Shown: piece by piece, positions 40,451-52,086 of the stretch
How the letters are laid out: every line of letters begins with the position of its first letter
How positions within the stretch are numbered: the first letter of the stretch is position 1
NCBI GenBank assembly: GCA_951394045.1
Contig: OX596001.1
Span: forward strand, 186,001-250,000
Direction: 5' to 3'
DNA length: 64,000 nucleotides
Origin: Nitzschia sp. DOCU1
Taxonomy: Eukaryota; Bacillariophyta; Bacillariophyceae; Bacillariales; Bacillariaceae
Translations under genes and position numbers: made by a program
Notes under the pieces: generated by a model
Seen by the model: the letters and a program-made list of their open reading frames with translations, nothing else
What the model was told of the DNA's origin: nothing
Databases searched by the model: none

Positions 40451-42406
40451 TGGGGCTTCGGGGGGCACATGCGTGCATGCATGATTTTTGAATACTTGCT
40501 ATGAAATATATAATACAGTAGACTTGCCACTTATAAAGTATACAAACCACTTTGAAGCGCGCTGCTACCGGCGGTAGTAGCTAGTATTTCCCTCCCGCTG
40601 CTACTGGGGTGCTGCTGCTTTTCTAACGCAGAATATAGCGACAAAACTAGAAGTAGCTACCAGCGCCTCTGTGGACCACATGCAGCACATGGTAGCTACT
40701 TGTCGGCGCACTCTTTCGCTGCTTTACCAGGCATGCGGGCTACTAGCATTTAGTATTTGCTATGCTGTTGCTGACTGAAGACAGTGCTGCCCGCAATGCC
40801 TCCACTACCAGCAGTAGAGAACGTGTTGGACCAAGACTAGTATTCCTACCTCTATGCGTACTCTATCAAGTTACTTCAACTTTGGTATTCTCCAGTTGCA
40901 TCACCTACTAGTAGGTCGGCGAAACGGACGCACTACAATTTCATGCATGCACTTTTACTAGTCGTTGACCATTCTACATTTTCTGTTGTTGCATCGTATC
41001 CGGCAGTCGTCTTCTTTGCGAATAAAGTGTTTCGATTTGTACTCTGGGCCTCATTTCTCAGCGACAACTGTTGGGGGTATTCAAGTCTAGTACCACTAGT
41101 AGGCTTATCGGATATGGTGGGAACGAAGACCAAGGAAACTTCTACCGATTCATCGTTTCGCAGAGTTACTCGATGATCCACGTCAAGTGCTGTACTAATT
41201 CTTACGAAAGGACTATGAGATGAATTTCTTGCTTCTGCACTTCATCATTTTGGGTCGACGACGACTGCAGCGTCGTTGATAAACTGGAATATAATGTATG
41301 CTTTCGGCGACAAAGTGTTGGAAAAGTGTCCATGCTCCGAGTGTGCTTTGTGCTTTGCAATGATGATACAACCTATGCTACAATAGAAACCATATGTCGC
41401 AGTTTGTCTTCTAGTAGGTAGCTACCCGAGGCTGGTGCAGAGGGTATGGTTTTGACCCAGTCGGAGGATTTAAGGCTCTCTTTTTCGAGACCTAATCCAC
41501 AAAATTGTGAACTTGTTCCCTTTTGTAGACACTTGTTTCTCGGGTGCATTTGGTCATTTGACAGGCTACTCCTGCACCGAGACAGTGGTCGCTTGTTGAT
41601 GCCGTTCGTCGCCTCGTAGAATTTACCAGGCCTTGGCTCCCATAAGGTAGGTCCTTGTGAGATTGCATTCCAAACTTTATACGTAGCAAACAGTGAACCC
41701 GGGTAGGCATCAAACAGATAGTACCTAAATAGATGCGGTTCCTTGACAAATACATTTTCGCCGTTCTTCTGCCGTCGACGCTAGTAGATATCAACATGAG
41801 AAGAAGCGCGTGGCCGTGGTCAATCCTTCGGTCGCAGCCATCCTTCAAGTTTGAAGACTTGATGAATGGACATGGTTATGATATATCTTGCAAAATGAGA
41901 CAACCGCTAGTAGTGTCGACGACGGGAAGAATTGCCAATACTAATAACAACCGACTGTAGCAGCAGCAGAGCCGTCTCATGTCATGGATGTGTATCCAAA
42001 AAGACGCCTCAATAGAGTTTGTATCGTTGTCGGTTTCCATGCGATCAATCAATCAAAAAAGCCGTTCTTCGGAAAGAGGGTTCTCATTCTCCATTTGGGG
42101 GACGGGGCTTTGGATATCCTCATTTCACGAGCTGGCCGGACGACAAAAAGATCGATCCTCCGCCCTCTCCATTCCATTTTGTCTTCAAGGATACGAACAT
42201 CATAGTCAATTCAATTCATGAGGCGACGCCAACGGCACTTTGTTTGTTGACGGAAACGCTCTTGGCGTACCAGTACATTTATTTGACATTTATATTTTGC
42301 TATTGTACATGTATCATATATCATGAATATTAAAGTGGTCACCCAAGTGGCCCAAGTGGCTCTGGACGAGACGGCACTGTACTTTTAGGGACTCGGACTA
42401 AACAAA
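40451..42406. other. Intergenic, repeat remnants, no supported gene
   Basis: The end of R copy 2 runs to 40918 and further S-type sequence (CATGCATGCACTTTT ... GCGAATAAAGTG) to about 41066. The following 1.3 kb up to the 3' end of the large minus-strand gene has only weak frames (for example 41733-41960 with a hydrophobic start, and 41492-41848 minus) and no domain. Confidence 0.5.
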
Positions 42407-45400
42407 TCAAGTGCAGACGCAGCCGTTGCACGTCACCTTGGCGGCAGGGTCAAAAGGAGAACAGGTGCCTCCGCAAGCCGATCGATCGCAAGACGATTTC
42501 ACAACTTTCACCGATAAGGCATTCAAAACACCAAGTTCTTCGCATGAGTTGTCACCAGTACATGATCCGTCGCCAATCGTGACGGAAATGGCATTCACAT
42601 AACCTACAGCATTACACGCATCGGCTCCATTACAAGAACCGGTTCCAATTGACACCGATGTGGCGGCGAAATTTCCAATAGATTGGCATGCACCATCAAA
42701 ACTATTTTCTCCATCGCAGGAATTTGCGCCAACTGATACGATAGTGGCTTCGAACAAACCCAGCCCACTGCACGAAAATATTCCGTGGCAAGAATTTTCG
42801 CCAATCGATACTTTATCGCCTTTCAACTGAGCAAGCTGGATGCACGCATTTTCCCCGAGACAAGAATTGGTGCCAATAGATATGGAAGAAGTGGCTACAG
42901 CAAAGCCATTACTGTCCTTGTTGTTGCATGCATACTGTCCGATGCAGGAACCGGCACCCACCGTGATTGATGTAAATGAGGGTGCAAAACTGCAGGCTTT
43001 AAAGCCTTTACAGGATCCTTTGAAGATGGTGGCGGCTCCACCCCAGTCACATGGAGGCCCCGGGATTTGTTTAGAGGGGAGAGGACCATCTACGCAGCAC
43101 TCCCCGGCACACCAAGGTATGACAACTCCGGTTGGCCCAGTACATGAGTCTACCAAAGTGGGACATTGCGCGCTTGGTTCGTCACTTGGAAATTCCGATG
43201 GGAAGGCACTCGGAAAATCACTTGGAAAGCCGGAGGGTATTGCACTGGGAGTACTGGTGGCTCTTCCAGTTATGATCTCGTACAATCCCCCGCTTGTCTG
43301 CTCAATATTGGCAGCTGCTCTGCGCAATTCGGAGCCTTCACTGGCTAGAATGGCATCTATATTGGCCGCATAAATGTTCCCAGTTACCGTCATGCTTGCA
43401 GAAATTGGAGAAAAGTCTTGGAGGAGTTTCCTTGCAGTTATGTCACTTTGAGATTCTCCTTCGTCGTTTCTATTGCTGCCTCTCAACAGTTCACGACGGC
43501 ATCCACCAAGGGTGGACGGGTCGATAATGACACTGGAGACTTGGAGGTATTGTGGCTCGCACGGGAAGCGTGCCAGCTGCATGTTAGAATTGAAAGTATT
43601 CGAATACTGGGTAGCCATGACCTGCAAATCCGCGGCGTTTAAGCACCCGCCGTTAGAGCGACGAGCGTAAAACTGTAAGGAGATTGTGGTGGAGGGGCCA
43701 GCTGGAATTGTTGGGCATGGAATCTCTACATCGACTGGCGATCCGCATATCGACGGATTTAACGCCCAGGGCAATGCATCGGGAATCAAAGCTTCTAAAC
43801 CGGACCGTATTGCTGCCCGGCTTGGAGCACTTCGCTGAGTAATTGACGCGCTGTCACAGATGCACGTCGACCCAGTGTCTTGGAGACGGCGAGGCCTTGA
43901 CACCTTCGTAAATTGTCTCGTCACGAGTTCCTCAAGCTTTCGATTGGTGATGCTATCGCCGAATAGCGGGATCGGGGTTCCAAGAGCTTGACAACCGCGA
44001 CAGAGACCTTTCACAGCGAATGAAGCACGGTAATTTAGACATCCTTGCATACTCTGCAAGTATCTGTCATGCCGTCGCCCTGTGGAAGCCGACCGTTGCA
44101 AGCTTCCAGCGACAAAAGTCAAAGAGATGGAACTACGGAAGTATTCATCGCAGAACTCTTCCACCAATCCATTGTAGATTCGCGCGATCACATCGCCAAG
44201 ACCTTGAACGTCGTCTGGATTGTTGACAACCCACTCGAAAGCTGAGAATTGGAAGTCGATGGTTGTCGAGAACGGTGTCTGCTCGACGCAATCGACTCTT
44301 GTAATGCCGGAGACCGTTTCAGTTACGGTAAGGTTGCTGGTGATTTTGGCTACCTCCGCTTGAATGATTTCAAGCAAAGAAATCTCCTCGAAGTTGGTGA
44401 CAATCTCAACCGATCCGATTGGGCAGTAGCACCCTGATTCTGGTTCCTCCATCGCGACGTCTTGCAAGAAACGAAGCTCAATCAGGGGAGGAGTAATGCT
44501 GATCTCGTCCTCATACTTGGTCTGTTCCAGACGTCTGCGGCCATCCACCGCGTCGCTATTGAAAATCAGTTCTGTTGCACACCCGTTGCACACGCCATAT
44601 GCGTCAAGCAGAAAAAAAGCTGTCTCGCTAGCTACTTGAACCGTTGGGGCCGTGGTAGGAGTGTCCGTGATGTTGCTGCCAGACGACATCCAGGAGAATG
44701 TAAACGTGGAGTCTGCTGTTGGCGCCACAGTTGGTAATAGGTCTTGCTGGAGTTGACGCCTTGCCGTGGCGTTGGTGTTCCTGTCCACACTGTTGTAGAC
44801 GAAGTCGAGATACACCTGAGTATCTGCGACGAGGCCAAACAAAGGGTTACACTGGGTGGCGTTCCCTCCCCCAATCAGCCTGTCCAACGCGTTTGTGAAA
44901 GCTTGTTCTAAGATCGATGCTGTCTCGAGGGGATCAAGGGTACCTTGGACTGCGAATAGAGCACTGGCCGTGAAGGTCTTCCCAAAATCGCACGTGGATG
45001 CGTTTCCAATGCATGCTGGGAGGGAGGGATCTTGTTGTTCTTGCACAGAGATTAGGTTGAAAGCAGCCGTGACGTCAGCTTCCAGAGCGGAGCGCCGTGG
45101 TAGCGTTGAGTTGCACGTACACGTCCCTTCGTCCTCTATTTCCTGGAGGCCGCGCCTCAAATAGCGTGTCTCGTTGTTGATATCTGCTGTCGTCCCCTCT
45201 TCCAGAAAGACTTCAGGAAATCCGTAGACGTCAGTCGCAAGGGGATCGCAGCCGTAGCAGACCACTGTCACTTCGATTGTCAGTGGTAAGCTGGACGATC
45301 CACCTGCCCTCAAGGCACCGGTTTCGACAACCTTGGCGGAGATCACCTCCAAGTTGAACGGATCGCAGACTGTCGTTCGCAGGCTGTTGTACGCATTAGC

Positions 45401-47800
45401 GTAGACGAAACCAATGTTGTTTTTATCCTCGTCCGATAACTCAGGAGCATAACCACATGTCACCTCTAACTCCAGGGTGACATTCTTGTTGAGCGTCGAA
45501 CTGATATTGGTACAACGATAACGATAAATGCCATTGTTGACGAAACTGTCATCATCGTTCACGACGACGATGCTCTCGGGGTCTACCTGTTGGGTTTGGG
45601 TAATCTCTAGCTGTAATCGCTCGGCCAGAGTGGATTCGAACTCCTCGATCCCTGGGCCAGGCACCTCGGCTACCACAGAGTCGATGGGACAGAAACAGTT
45701 GGACTTGATGGTGTTGTTAGCTTGAAGCATTCGTCCTCCTGGACGATCTTCCATTGCATCCTGAAAGGATGCCGCCCCGAGGCGTCTTCTTGTGCTTACA
45801 TCGTTTTGGAAGAAGAGGTCACCACCACATTGAGAACAAAATCCGCCGATGTACAGAATAGCTGTAAGCGGCTGAGGACTGCTGGGGACACCATCAATCG
45901 AAGAAGGTGACGTTGATGGAGCTGATGTGACGTTCACAATAGTGGAAGATTCAGTTCCATTAACAAGGCTAGTCGGAGACGAAACGTTTGCCGCAGATGC
46001 ATTAGGAGTCACCATATCCTGGAGCTGGCGACGAACGGATTCTTCTTGGAACACGACACTGACAGAGTCAAAGACCCGAAATTCGGGGTAACAAATAGTA
46101 GGATCATCAGAACCATAAAGCTCGTTGAGTGTCCTAAGGGCTTCTGGTCCAATTAGATCACTGGCGTTTCTGGCTGCGTCTTCGTCTGCAAAGGTGACCT
46201 CCAAGGCTGATTGGAATACGGTCCCGAAACCACATTCAGCCGCTTGAAGTCCGGGGCAGTCCAATGATGGAGCAACCGTAGCCAAACGGACACCGAAGTG
46301 TTCCATAAACTCTGCCTCGGAAGGACCTCGGTCTGTGGCGATGAGATCTGTATGGTTCGCCAGGGAACACAAACATGTTGGTTCCTGTTGTTCTTGAACA
46401 TCGACTTGCCCTGGAGAATGGAAAATGCCAATTTTAGTAACATTGCATCCCAGCTCTGATGCTCGGCAGCGTAGCGTCCCCAGCACCTGGACTTCCAATG
46501 TCACTGAGGGGGGCTGGGCGGAAGCAGAAAATTGTTCTCGGACAATGACGGCGCTGGTGACGTTACGAACGAATGGATCGCAATATTGCTCCGCCAAAGT
46601 GGAGAAGGAACTCACTATGGCATTCGTCATTTGTTCTTTGTCGTTCTCGCTCAAAGTGCCATTGGTGGTAGCGGCTGTACTACCCACGCAAGTACCATTC
46701 AGGCTATTGAGCTCCACGAGAATCCTGTAGACGAAAGAGGTTTCTTGTGAGAGAACACAGTCGGTTTCTTCTCCTTCTTGTTGGAGCATTCTAGCGACCT
46801 CCTCGGCACTTTCTTGTGGTGGCATAGGTATCATGTCCGTTCTGTCTTTCTTGGTAGCAGTTCTTCTTGTGGAGGGGTCAGAGTACAAAAAGTGGGGAGG
46901 ACGCTTCTCTTCGCCCGGCTCTGCTACTGGTTCTTTCACAGTAGAAGAAGTAGTAGAAGCAGCAAGAACCTTTATGTCTTCTTCGTGTTCAGAAACCATC
47001 ACCATCTGGTTGGTGCCGGTCGTGCCCTCCTTCTTCCCATTAAAGCTAGCGCTCGTACTAATAGCACTTGTAGAGTGCCTCGCATCAAAATACTCGGAAG
47101 GCTCATGAATAGTGCCAGCATGATCGTTGGTGACTCCTCCAGCAGCAATCGTAGTCGCTTTGCTGGTTACTGCAGACGAAGAACGTTCAAACACGAGTGA
47201 GCACCAACATCCAAAAGGGCCGCCATTCTTGCAAATTCGTCACTTCTTTCATCCTTACAACGAGGTTGTTTAATACATACCAGTTGGCGAATCCATTCTT
47301 GCAAGCTGTTTCTTGGGGCGGTGAAGAATGCCAGCGGGAGAGCCCAATCCACTGCCGACTACGAAGACCGCTAAGAGGGCGCAAATGGCTATTCCGGTCG
47401 TCAACAGACACAGAAACACCCATCTACGAGACAATCCTTGGTCGGGAGCACAAAAGCCTCTCATTTGTTGCATAGGAAAAGTCCGGCCTTCCTCGCCACC
47501 ACCGGCTGAAAACAAAAACAGAATTAGTTGTAGTACGGAGAGATATCATACGTGTGTAATGGGACGGTGTCAATATTTTCGGCGGAAACTGGTCCTCTAG
47601 AGTTCTTTTTTATGCCAGCTTTTGATAACGACACATCGACCACACCGGAAGAAGAGATTGATCATACTCGTACCTTCTTTTTGTTGAGTCCTTCCAGCTT
47701 TGCTGCTGCCGACACAGGTGGAGAGAAGCCTTCGATCCAAAGACGACTCCATGGTTGTCGGGAGGGAGGACCTTCTCTGTTTCCTGCTGCCCGTGGTCAT
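42407..47800 (-). CDS. Large Cys-rich type II membrane protein with repeated ectodomains (three exons)
   Basis: I read three exons on the minus strand: 47800-47674, 47505-47281 and 47169-42407. Introns are 168 bp (AAG|GTACGA ... TTTTCAG) and 111 bp (ACTG|GTATGT ... TCTGCAG), both phase 1, giving 1,704 residues. Exon 1 codes for a Ser/Arg-rich tail (ATG at 47800). Exon 2 adds a Gly/Arg-rich part and one transmembrane helix (RRWVFLCLLTTGIAICALLAVFVVG). The exon 3 ectodomain holds four to five related units of about 200 residues, each with a YCDP/FCDE-type element, an A/S-A-V strand set and C-x2-C plus CxCP groups. A linker of PS-[GDAE]-FPS repeats follows, then a C-terminal array of about 25-residue units (SIGxNSCxGxxAC) that looks like a beta-helix. 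Cysteines throughout point to disulfides. Probably an adhesive or cell-surface protein. Confidence 0.78.
47281..47505 (-). other. Exon 2 with the transmembrane segment
   Basis: Bounded by acceptor TTTTCAG|CCGG and donor ACTG|GTATGT, each keeping frame with the neighbouring exons. Without it the large Cys-rich ORF would have no membrane anchor and would begin with a GTG codon. I list it separately because an ORF-only annotation would miss it. Confidence 0.75.
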
Positions 47801-48754
47801 AAAGGGAGACCGAAACTTCTTTTTCGAGATGTTGACTGTAAAAACGTAGATCAATCCGAAAAATGGTGCCAAAGGTTCAACTTTCGTACGCACTACGTTT
47901 CTTTCTCATCTGTGGTCTTGCAGAGCCCGATTGGCCGTGCGGTTCTTGCCACCACGTTGATCGTGCAAGGATGTGTGACATTTCTCGGTGCAAGTGCGAT
48001 TTCCCGATGCCAAACTGCCCAAACCTTTCAGGAAGCATTGCCGACTCCTCCTATCAAGTTCTTCGGGGGCACTTGGGTGCTATTATGCCCAAGACTCCCT
48101 CACCGAGTTAAAGCGATTTTCGGCACTACTACCTGAAAATGCCTGGAGCTTCGGCGATGCTTATTTAAAAACAGGACTCAGCGTAATTGCGCTTCAAACG
48201 GTACTTTTCATAATAGTTGCTGGCAGACGACAACGGCCTACGGACGATCAGTCTTGCCCTGACGTATGCTTTGGGTTTTGGTGGCTTTCTCGAACTCCAA
48301 TGGTTGTAAAGGTATGGATAAAAACGCGCCACAATCCCCTGGAACAAGGGGCGCATGGGCTACTTTGGTTTGGCGGGCGGTCGTGCGCGATGGAGCCCGG
48401 CGTGAGGGGTCAATAGGACGGTTTTGTGTGGCTTTGCCAGATAAAAGGACACCCCTCACGCCGCAGTGGAGGATAACTGATCGGATGGTGGGTGTGAAAG
48501 TGCATTAGGCGTGGCTCTGCCAAAAAGTGTTAATTCACTGCGGCTCCATAACAGGTTCCCGTTGTAACTGCTTGTTCATGTGATTCCCACTGAATCGATG
48601 TGCAAAAGGGCGTCAAAGGGAGTTTCGAGCGAAAGGGGAATTGGTTGAGCTTGACACTACGATGGGACTGTAATAAATGTAACTGACTACCACTACGACC
48701 TCATACCAGACCACGGTAACTCATCGGCCAATGCGGGCAGCGTCATCGGCAGCA
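47801..48754. other. Poorly coding region with gene-like fragments
   Basis: Three short plus-strand frames overlap here. One starts with ATG 47863 and has a signal-peptide-like beginning and several Cys; another (about 47920-48136) and a third (about 48080-48250) have hydrophobic stretches. None is long enough or has matching splice sites, so a decayed gene is more likely than three real ones. A 12-bp inverted repeat lies at 48399/48451. The first ~60 bp should be promoter of the large minus-strand gene. Confidence 0.4.
48399..48462. repeat. 12-bp inverted repeat with 40-bp loop
   Basis: GGCGTGAGGGGT (48399-48410) and its exact complement ACCCCTCACGCC (48451-48462). Could form a hairpin or be the ends of a small foldback element. 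No transposase nearby. Confidence 0.5.
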
Positions 48755-49117
48755 TCATTCGAAATCATCATGATCGAATAGAGCAACTATCACTAAACAA
48801 GCAGAGACAGGGAATGCCCTGCCCTGTATATTGTCAAATTCATTCCAAATCGATCTGGGTCCTTCTGTGAGACCTATGTGATTATCTCGGCTACCTTCTT
48901 CATTGCCGGGAAAGGTCCTCGTTATTGTCAGTCGCACTTCTACGATGAATTTTACTTCGGCGAATCTTTCCGTATACTTGAAAGAGCTGCCATCTGTGGG
49001 GTTGTTGTATGAGTTCTCAGTTGTACATTGATGTGTTTGCGGTCCAGCAAGAGTGAATGCCTCAAGCAGTGAAATTGCAGTCCTCCCTGTTTTTCCCAAT
49101 TGAACGCCAAGTGCCAT
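48755..49117 (-). CDS. Possible small protein (unknown)
   Basis: An ATG in strong context (AACCATGG) at 49117 opens 120 codons. The product is balanced in composition, with ALGVQLGKTGRTAISLLEAF at the start and an alternating hydrophobic strand pattern (VKFIVEVRLTITRTF) in the middle. No signal peptide and no family recognised. It may be a short gene, one exon of a longer one, or chance. Confidence 0.3.
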   Translation of the reverse strand: MALGVQLGKTGRTAISLLEAFTLAGPQTHQCTTENSYNNPTDGSSFKYTERFAEVKFIVEVRLTITRTFPGNEEGSRDNHIGLTEGPRSIWNEFDNIQGRAFPVSACLVIVALFDHDDFE

Positions 49118-50274
49118 GGTTTCAACAATGTTGTACAACAAGTTGTTTGGATGCTAGCCCATCAGGGAAGAACTCAAGGAAGAATTGAATATTGTATGGG
49201 TCTACCATGTTGGGAGTAGGATTGACTCAAGTTTGCGGAGGCTCCGCTATAAAATGTGGCTGCCTTTGAACCATCCAACAGACAAAAAAGCGCAGGTGCA
49301 TCTGATTGCAATCCGCGCTTCTCTAATCCAACAAGGACCTGTCTATATCACCGAGTCGCCACCGAGAGCCCGGATCTCTCGTAAAAAAGGGTCATCTGCT
49401 CCCATCTCGCATGGGATGAAATCAACAATGTCCTCGGAACGGATTGGTATCGAAGACCACTTGAAAACGATGCAACTTACGACGCATTTGTCATAGTCAT
49501 GAATCGTCAACACGGACACTACTAGTAAGTTCTGTCCATGAGGCTGACCGTCGTTGTTTTGCACCGTCTATGGGAGAAATGGCTCTCCCCCCGCTCTTTC
49601 CAGCAGGGGGTCAACGATGTACACCCGGATGCTGCTGTCAAGAACATTTCATTGGAAGAATTCGCATTGAGTCTCCTCCGAGAGATCAGCTTTGAGGAAG
49701 CGAGTGTATTTAGTAGCTCGCTCGGATGAACGGAAGATTCGTCAAGGAAATTCTCGCGCCATTCAGTGTTGTCTTGCTGGCAGCGCCCGCTTGGAACAAC
49801 GTTTCCACCACGGGATCGGCGAAAAATCGATCGATCCCGATAGGTGGATAGACCCGGCGCTTCGGTTCAGATCCAAAAGAGTAGCGCACAATGTAGTATA
49901 TTTGATTCACTTTCAAACTTTCGCAATTGATCAAACGTTGCTTCATCAGACAGACCGAAGACTCGCTTCCTCCGAGGAATCAGCTCGGAAATCTCCAAGA
50001 CAACAACCCTACCTTTAGCCACTTCCCGAAAACGTGGGAGACATCTGATGGTCCATTCAGCATGACTTGGACGTTCATCAGATAGAGTAGCCAACGGCAA
50101 AGACGCCGACGCTCCATGTCATGGTCATGGCGTTGCGGTTCATGTGATGGGATGATGGCATCATTTGTGGCGCGCAAGAGAATGACGTTTTGGAGATGAG
50201 GAAAAAGAGAAGAAGCGAGCCGGATACCACGTGTCGTATGGTGTGGCGCGCCACTTCGGCAGTTTTGTTGACGT
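49118..50274. other. Intergenic, possible decayed coding sequence
   Basis: About 1.15 kb. Several short frames on both strands (for example 49343-49564 minus and 49867-50100 minus) have protein-like composition but lack ATG starts, so a worn-out gene is possible. Nothing identifiable. Confidence 0.35.
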
Positions 50275-50370
50275 CACCAAGCACACTGATGTTCCTCCAT
50301 CGCCTCACACCAAAAGGATCATGCGAGGTCGTCCTGCCAGGAAATCGTATGCTTGCTGATGTGACGGCCA
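50275..50370 (+). pseudogene. 3' remnant of the FWRL / AT-hook gene
   Basis: Encodes the equivalent of the last PPSP-xTKRI-x-R unit and the terminal RPARKSYAC of the gene ending at 35665, without any of the preceding exons. Clearly a non-functional duplicate end. Confidence 0.7.
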
Positions 50371-51522
50371 TGCAAGGAATAGTACCAGAAAGTTACGCCA
50401 ACCATCTGCTACAGTCGCCGACTCGACCAAACGCCAGGGACTCTTGGTCGGCAATTCTACCGGATTCATCGACGACGATATCAACAAGAAGAAGAATTTG
50501 TGTTTGTTATGGGAAAAGAGCACGGGAGAATGGATTATGCAAGGGGGCGGGCTACTCTCCCTATCTGCAACGTAATTGTATGAGAATATATGAAACTACT
50601 CACGATTCCTACTACAACTTTCTTTAGAACGTTATTAGACCAATACTAGAAGTAGGTACCAGCGACTCTTTGGACCAAATGCAGCACATTGTAGCTACTT
50701 GTAGGCGTACTCTCTAGCTGCTTCTACCAGGCACGGGGGCCACTCTACCATTTGCTATGCTGTTGCTGACTGAAGACAGTGCTGCCCGCCATGCCTCCAC
50801 TACCAGTAGAGAACGTGTTGGACCAAGACTACCGTAGTCCTACCCTATGCGTTCTCTATCAAGTTACTTCAACTATGGTATTGTACAGTTGTATCACCTA
50901 CCGGTAAGCTAGTAGGTCGGCGAAACGGAAGCACTACAATTTCATGCATGCACTTTTGGTCGTTGACCATTCTACATTTTCTGTTGTTGCATCGTATCCG
51001 GCAGTCGCCTTCTTTGCGAATGACGTGTTTCGATTTGTACTCAGGGCCTCATTTTCCAGTGAGTGCTTCTCTAGTTCCTCACAATAGGCCCTTTCTCTGA
51101 CGACACACAAACAATTATGACCATGCCCAAAGCTTGACATTTGTGCCCCTCTGACTCACTTCAAATGGGCCTATTTGCGACTCAGTACCTAAGACTTACC
51201 GGTAGTTACCTATGCCAACGAATCTGTGCAGGATTCGCTGCAAATCCCCTTTCAGGGATAAGTTTGATTATTGATATTTTCGAAGAAGATTGTGGGACAT
51301 CGTAGTTGCAGGAAATGACTACATTGCCGCATATCTCACAATAATCGTCGAGTCGGGATTGCGTGTGACCTAACTTTAATTATGCAGATTCGCGTTGTGC
51401 AAGACGCCCTCAGAATTTCCAATTTTTCAATTCGTGATGGATGTACGACGTGCTTGGCTTCATCAGATCTGAAACCACAATTTTCAAAAATTATACACAG
51501 ATTCAGATCAATCATCATCACC

Positions 51523-52086
51523 ATGCCGTCGTTTTCAACTACTACACCCCGAGAACAACTGCTGTTCGCCTCTCGAGCACTGGACACTTCAGAACGATCA
51601 ACTATTTCGGTCAACGAATCCTGGAATTCTAGCAGCAAAGCGTTCTCTTCGCCCTGCTCACCCCAAGAACGACGCGTCAGGTTTGATCTGAAAGCCAATG
51701 CCGCCCACCAGGCATCCCCGGGGCATGAGCTCTCTTCTCTGGACATTGCTCAACAATGGTACAGTAAGGATGACTTTAAAGTGATGAAGTCAAAGCAACG
51801 AATTCATCTACGAATGATGAAATCCGGACGATTTAATGATGACGATAGCAGTGACGAATACTGCTTTCGCGGAATCGAGACGGATACCCACAAGGCCAAG
51901 AGAAGAGAGCTGCAATGCAAGATGCAAATGGAACTTTTCACGGGATCTTGGTGCGACTATGATGACTACTTTTCGTCGGACGTTTGTTTGAAGCTTCAAG
52001 CACTCTCCGCCAAATCAGCTCAAACAGCTCGGGCTCGTGGGCACCAAGACCACCAAGCGGCTCTCAAGGTTTATCGCGAGGAGTAA
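51523..52086 (+). CDS. V-x-F / QWYSKDDF motif protein, diverged copy 3
   Basis: 187 residues from ATG 51523, homologous along its whole length to the copies at 36820 and 39899, with roughly 15 substitutions and a four-residue insertion (NESWNSSS). RVRF, QWYSKDDF and RGIE are all kept, and the C-terminal 60 residues are almost unchanged. The open frame reaches further upstream to 51382, but the homologous start is the ATG at 51523. Substitutions with no frame damage indicate selection on the protein. Confidence 0.82.
   Translation: MPSFSTTTPREQLLFASRALDTSERSTISVNESWNSSSKAFSSPCSPQERRVRFDLKANAAHQASPGHELSSLDIAQQWYSKDDFKVMKSKQRIHLRMMKSGRFNDDDSSDEYCFRGIETDTHKAKRRELQCKMQMELFTGSWCDYDDYFSSDVCLKLQALSAKSAQTARARGHQDHQAALKVYREE

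Larger units (their letters stand above)
38861..40918 (+). repeat. Direct repeat R, copy 2 (2,058 bp)
   Basis: Same unit as 35782-37839. Its first 26 bases are the last codons of the HSF frame. After 40918 the sequence continues into the 3' half of the S sub-repeat (to about 41066), whereas after copy 1 it runs into the HSF gene. Confidence 0.9.

Noticed and set aside
47863..48111. Possible small secreted Cys protein (82 codons)
   Set aside because: Signal-like start and several Cys, but it lies in the promoter of the large divergent gene and overlaps two other open frames; not enough evidence.
50190..50627. 145-codon plus-strand frame
   Set aside because: It is the +1 frame of the FWRL gene's 3' remnant and flanking repeat DNA, matching the shadow frame 34968-35807.
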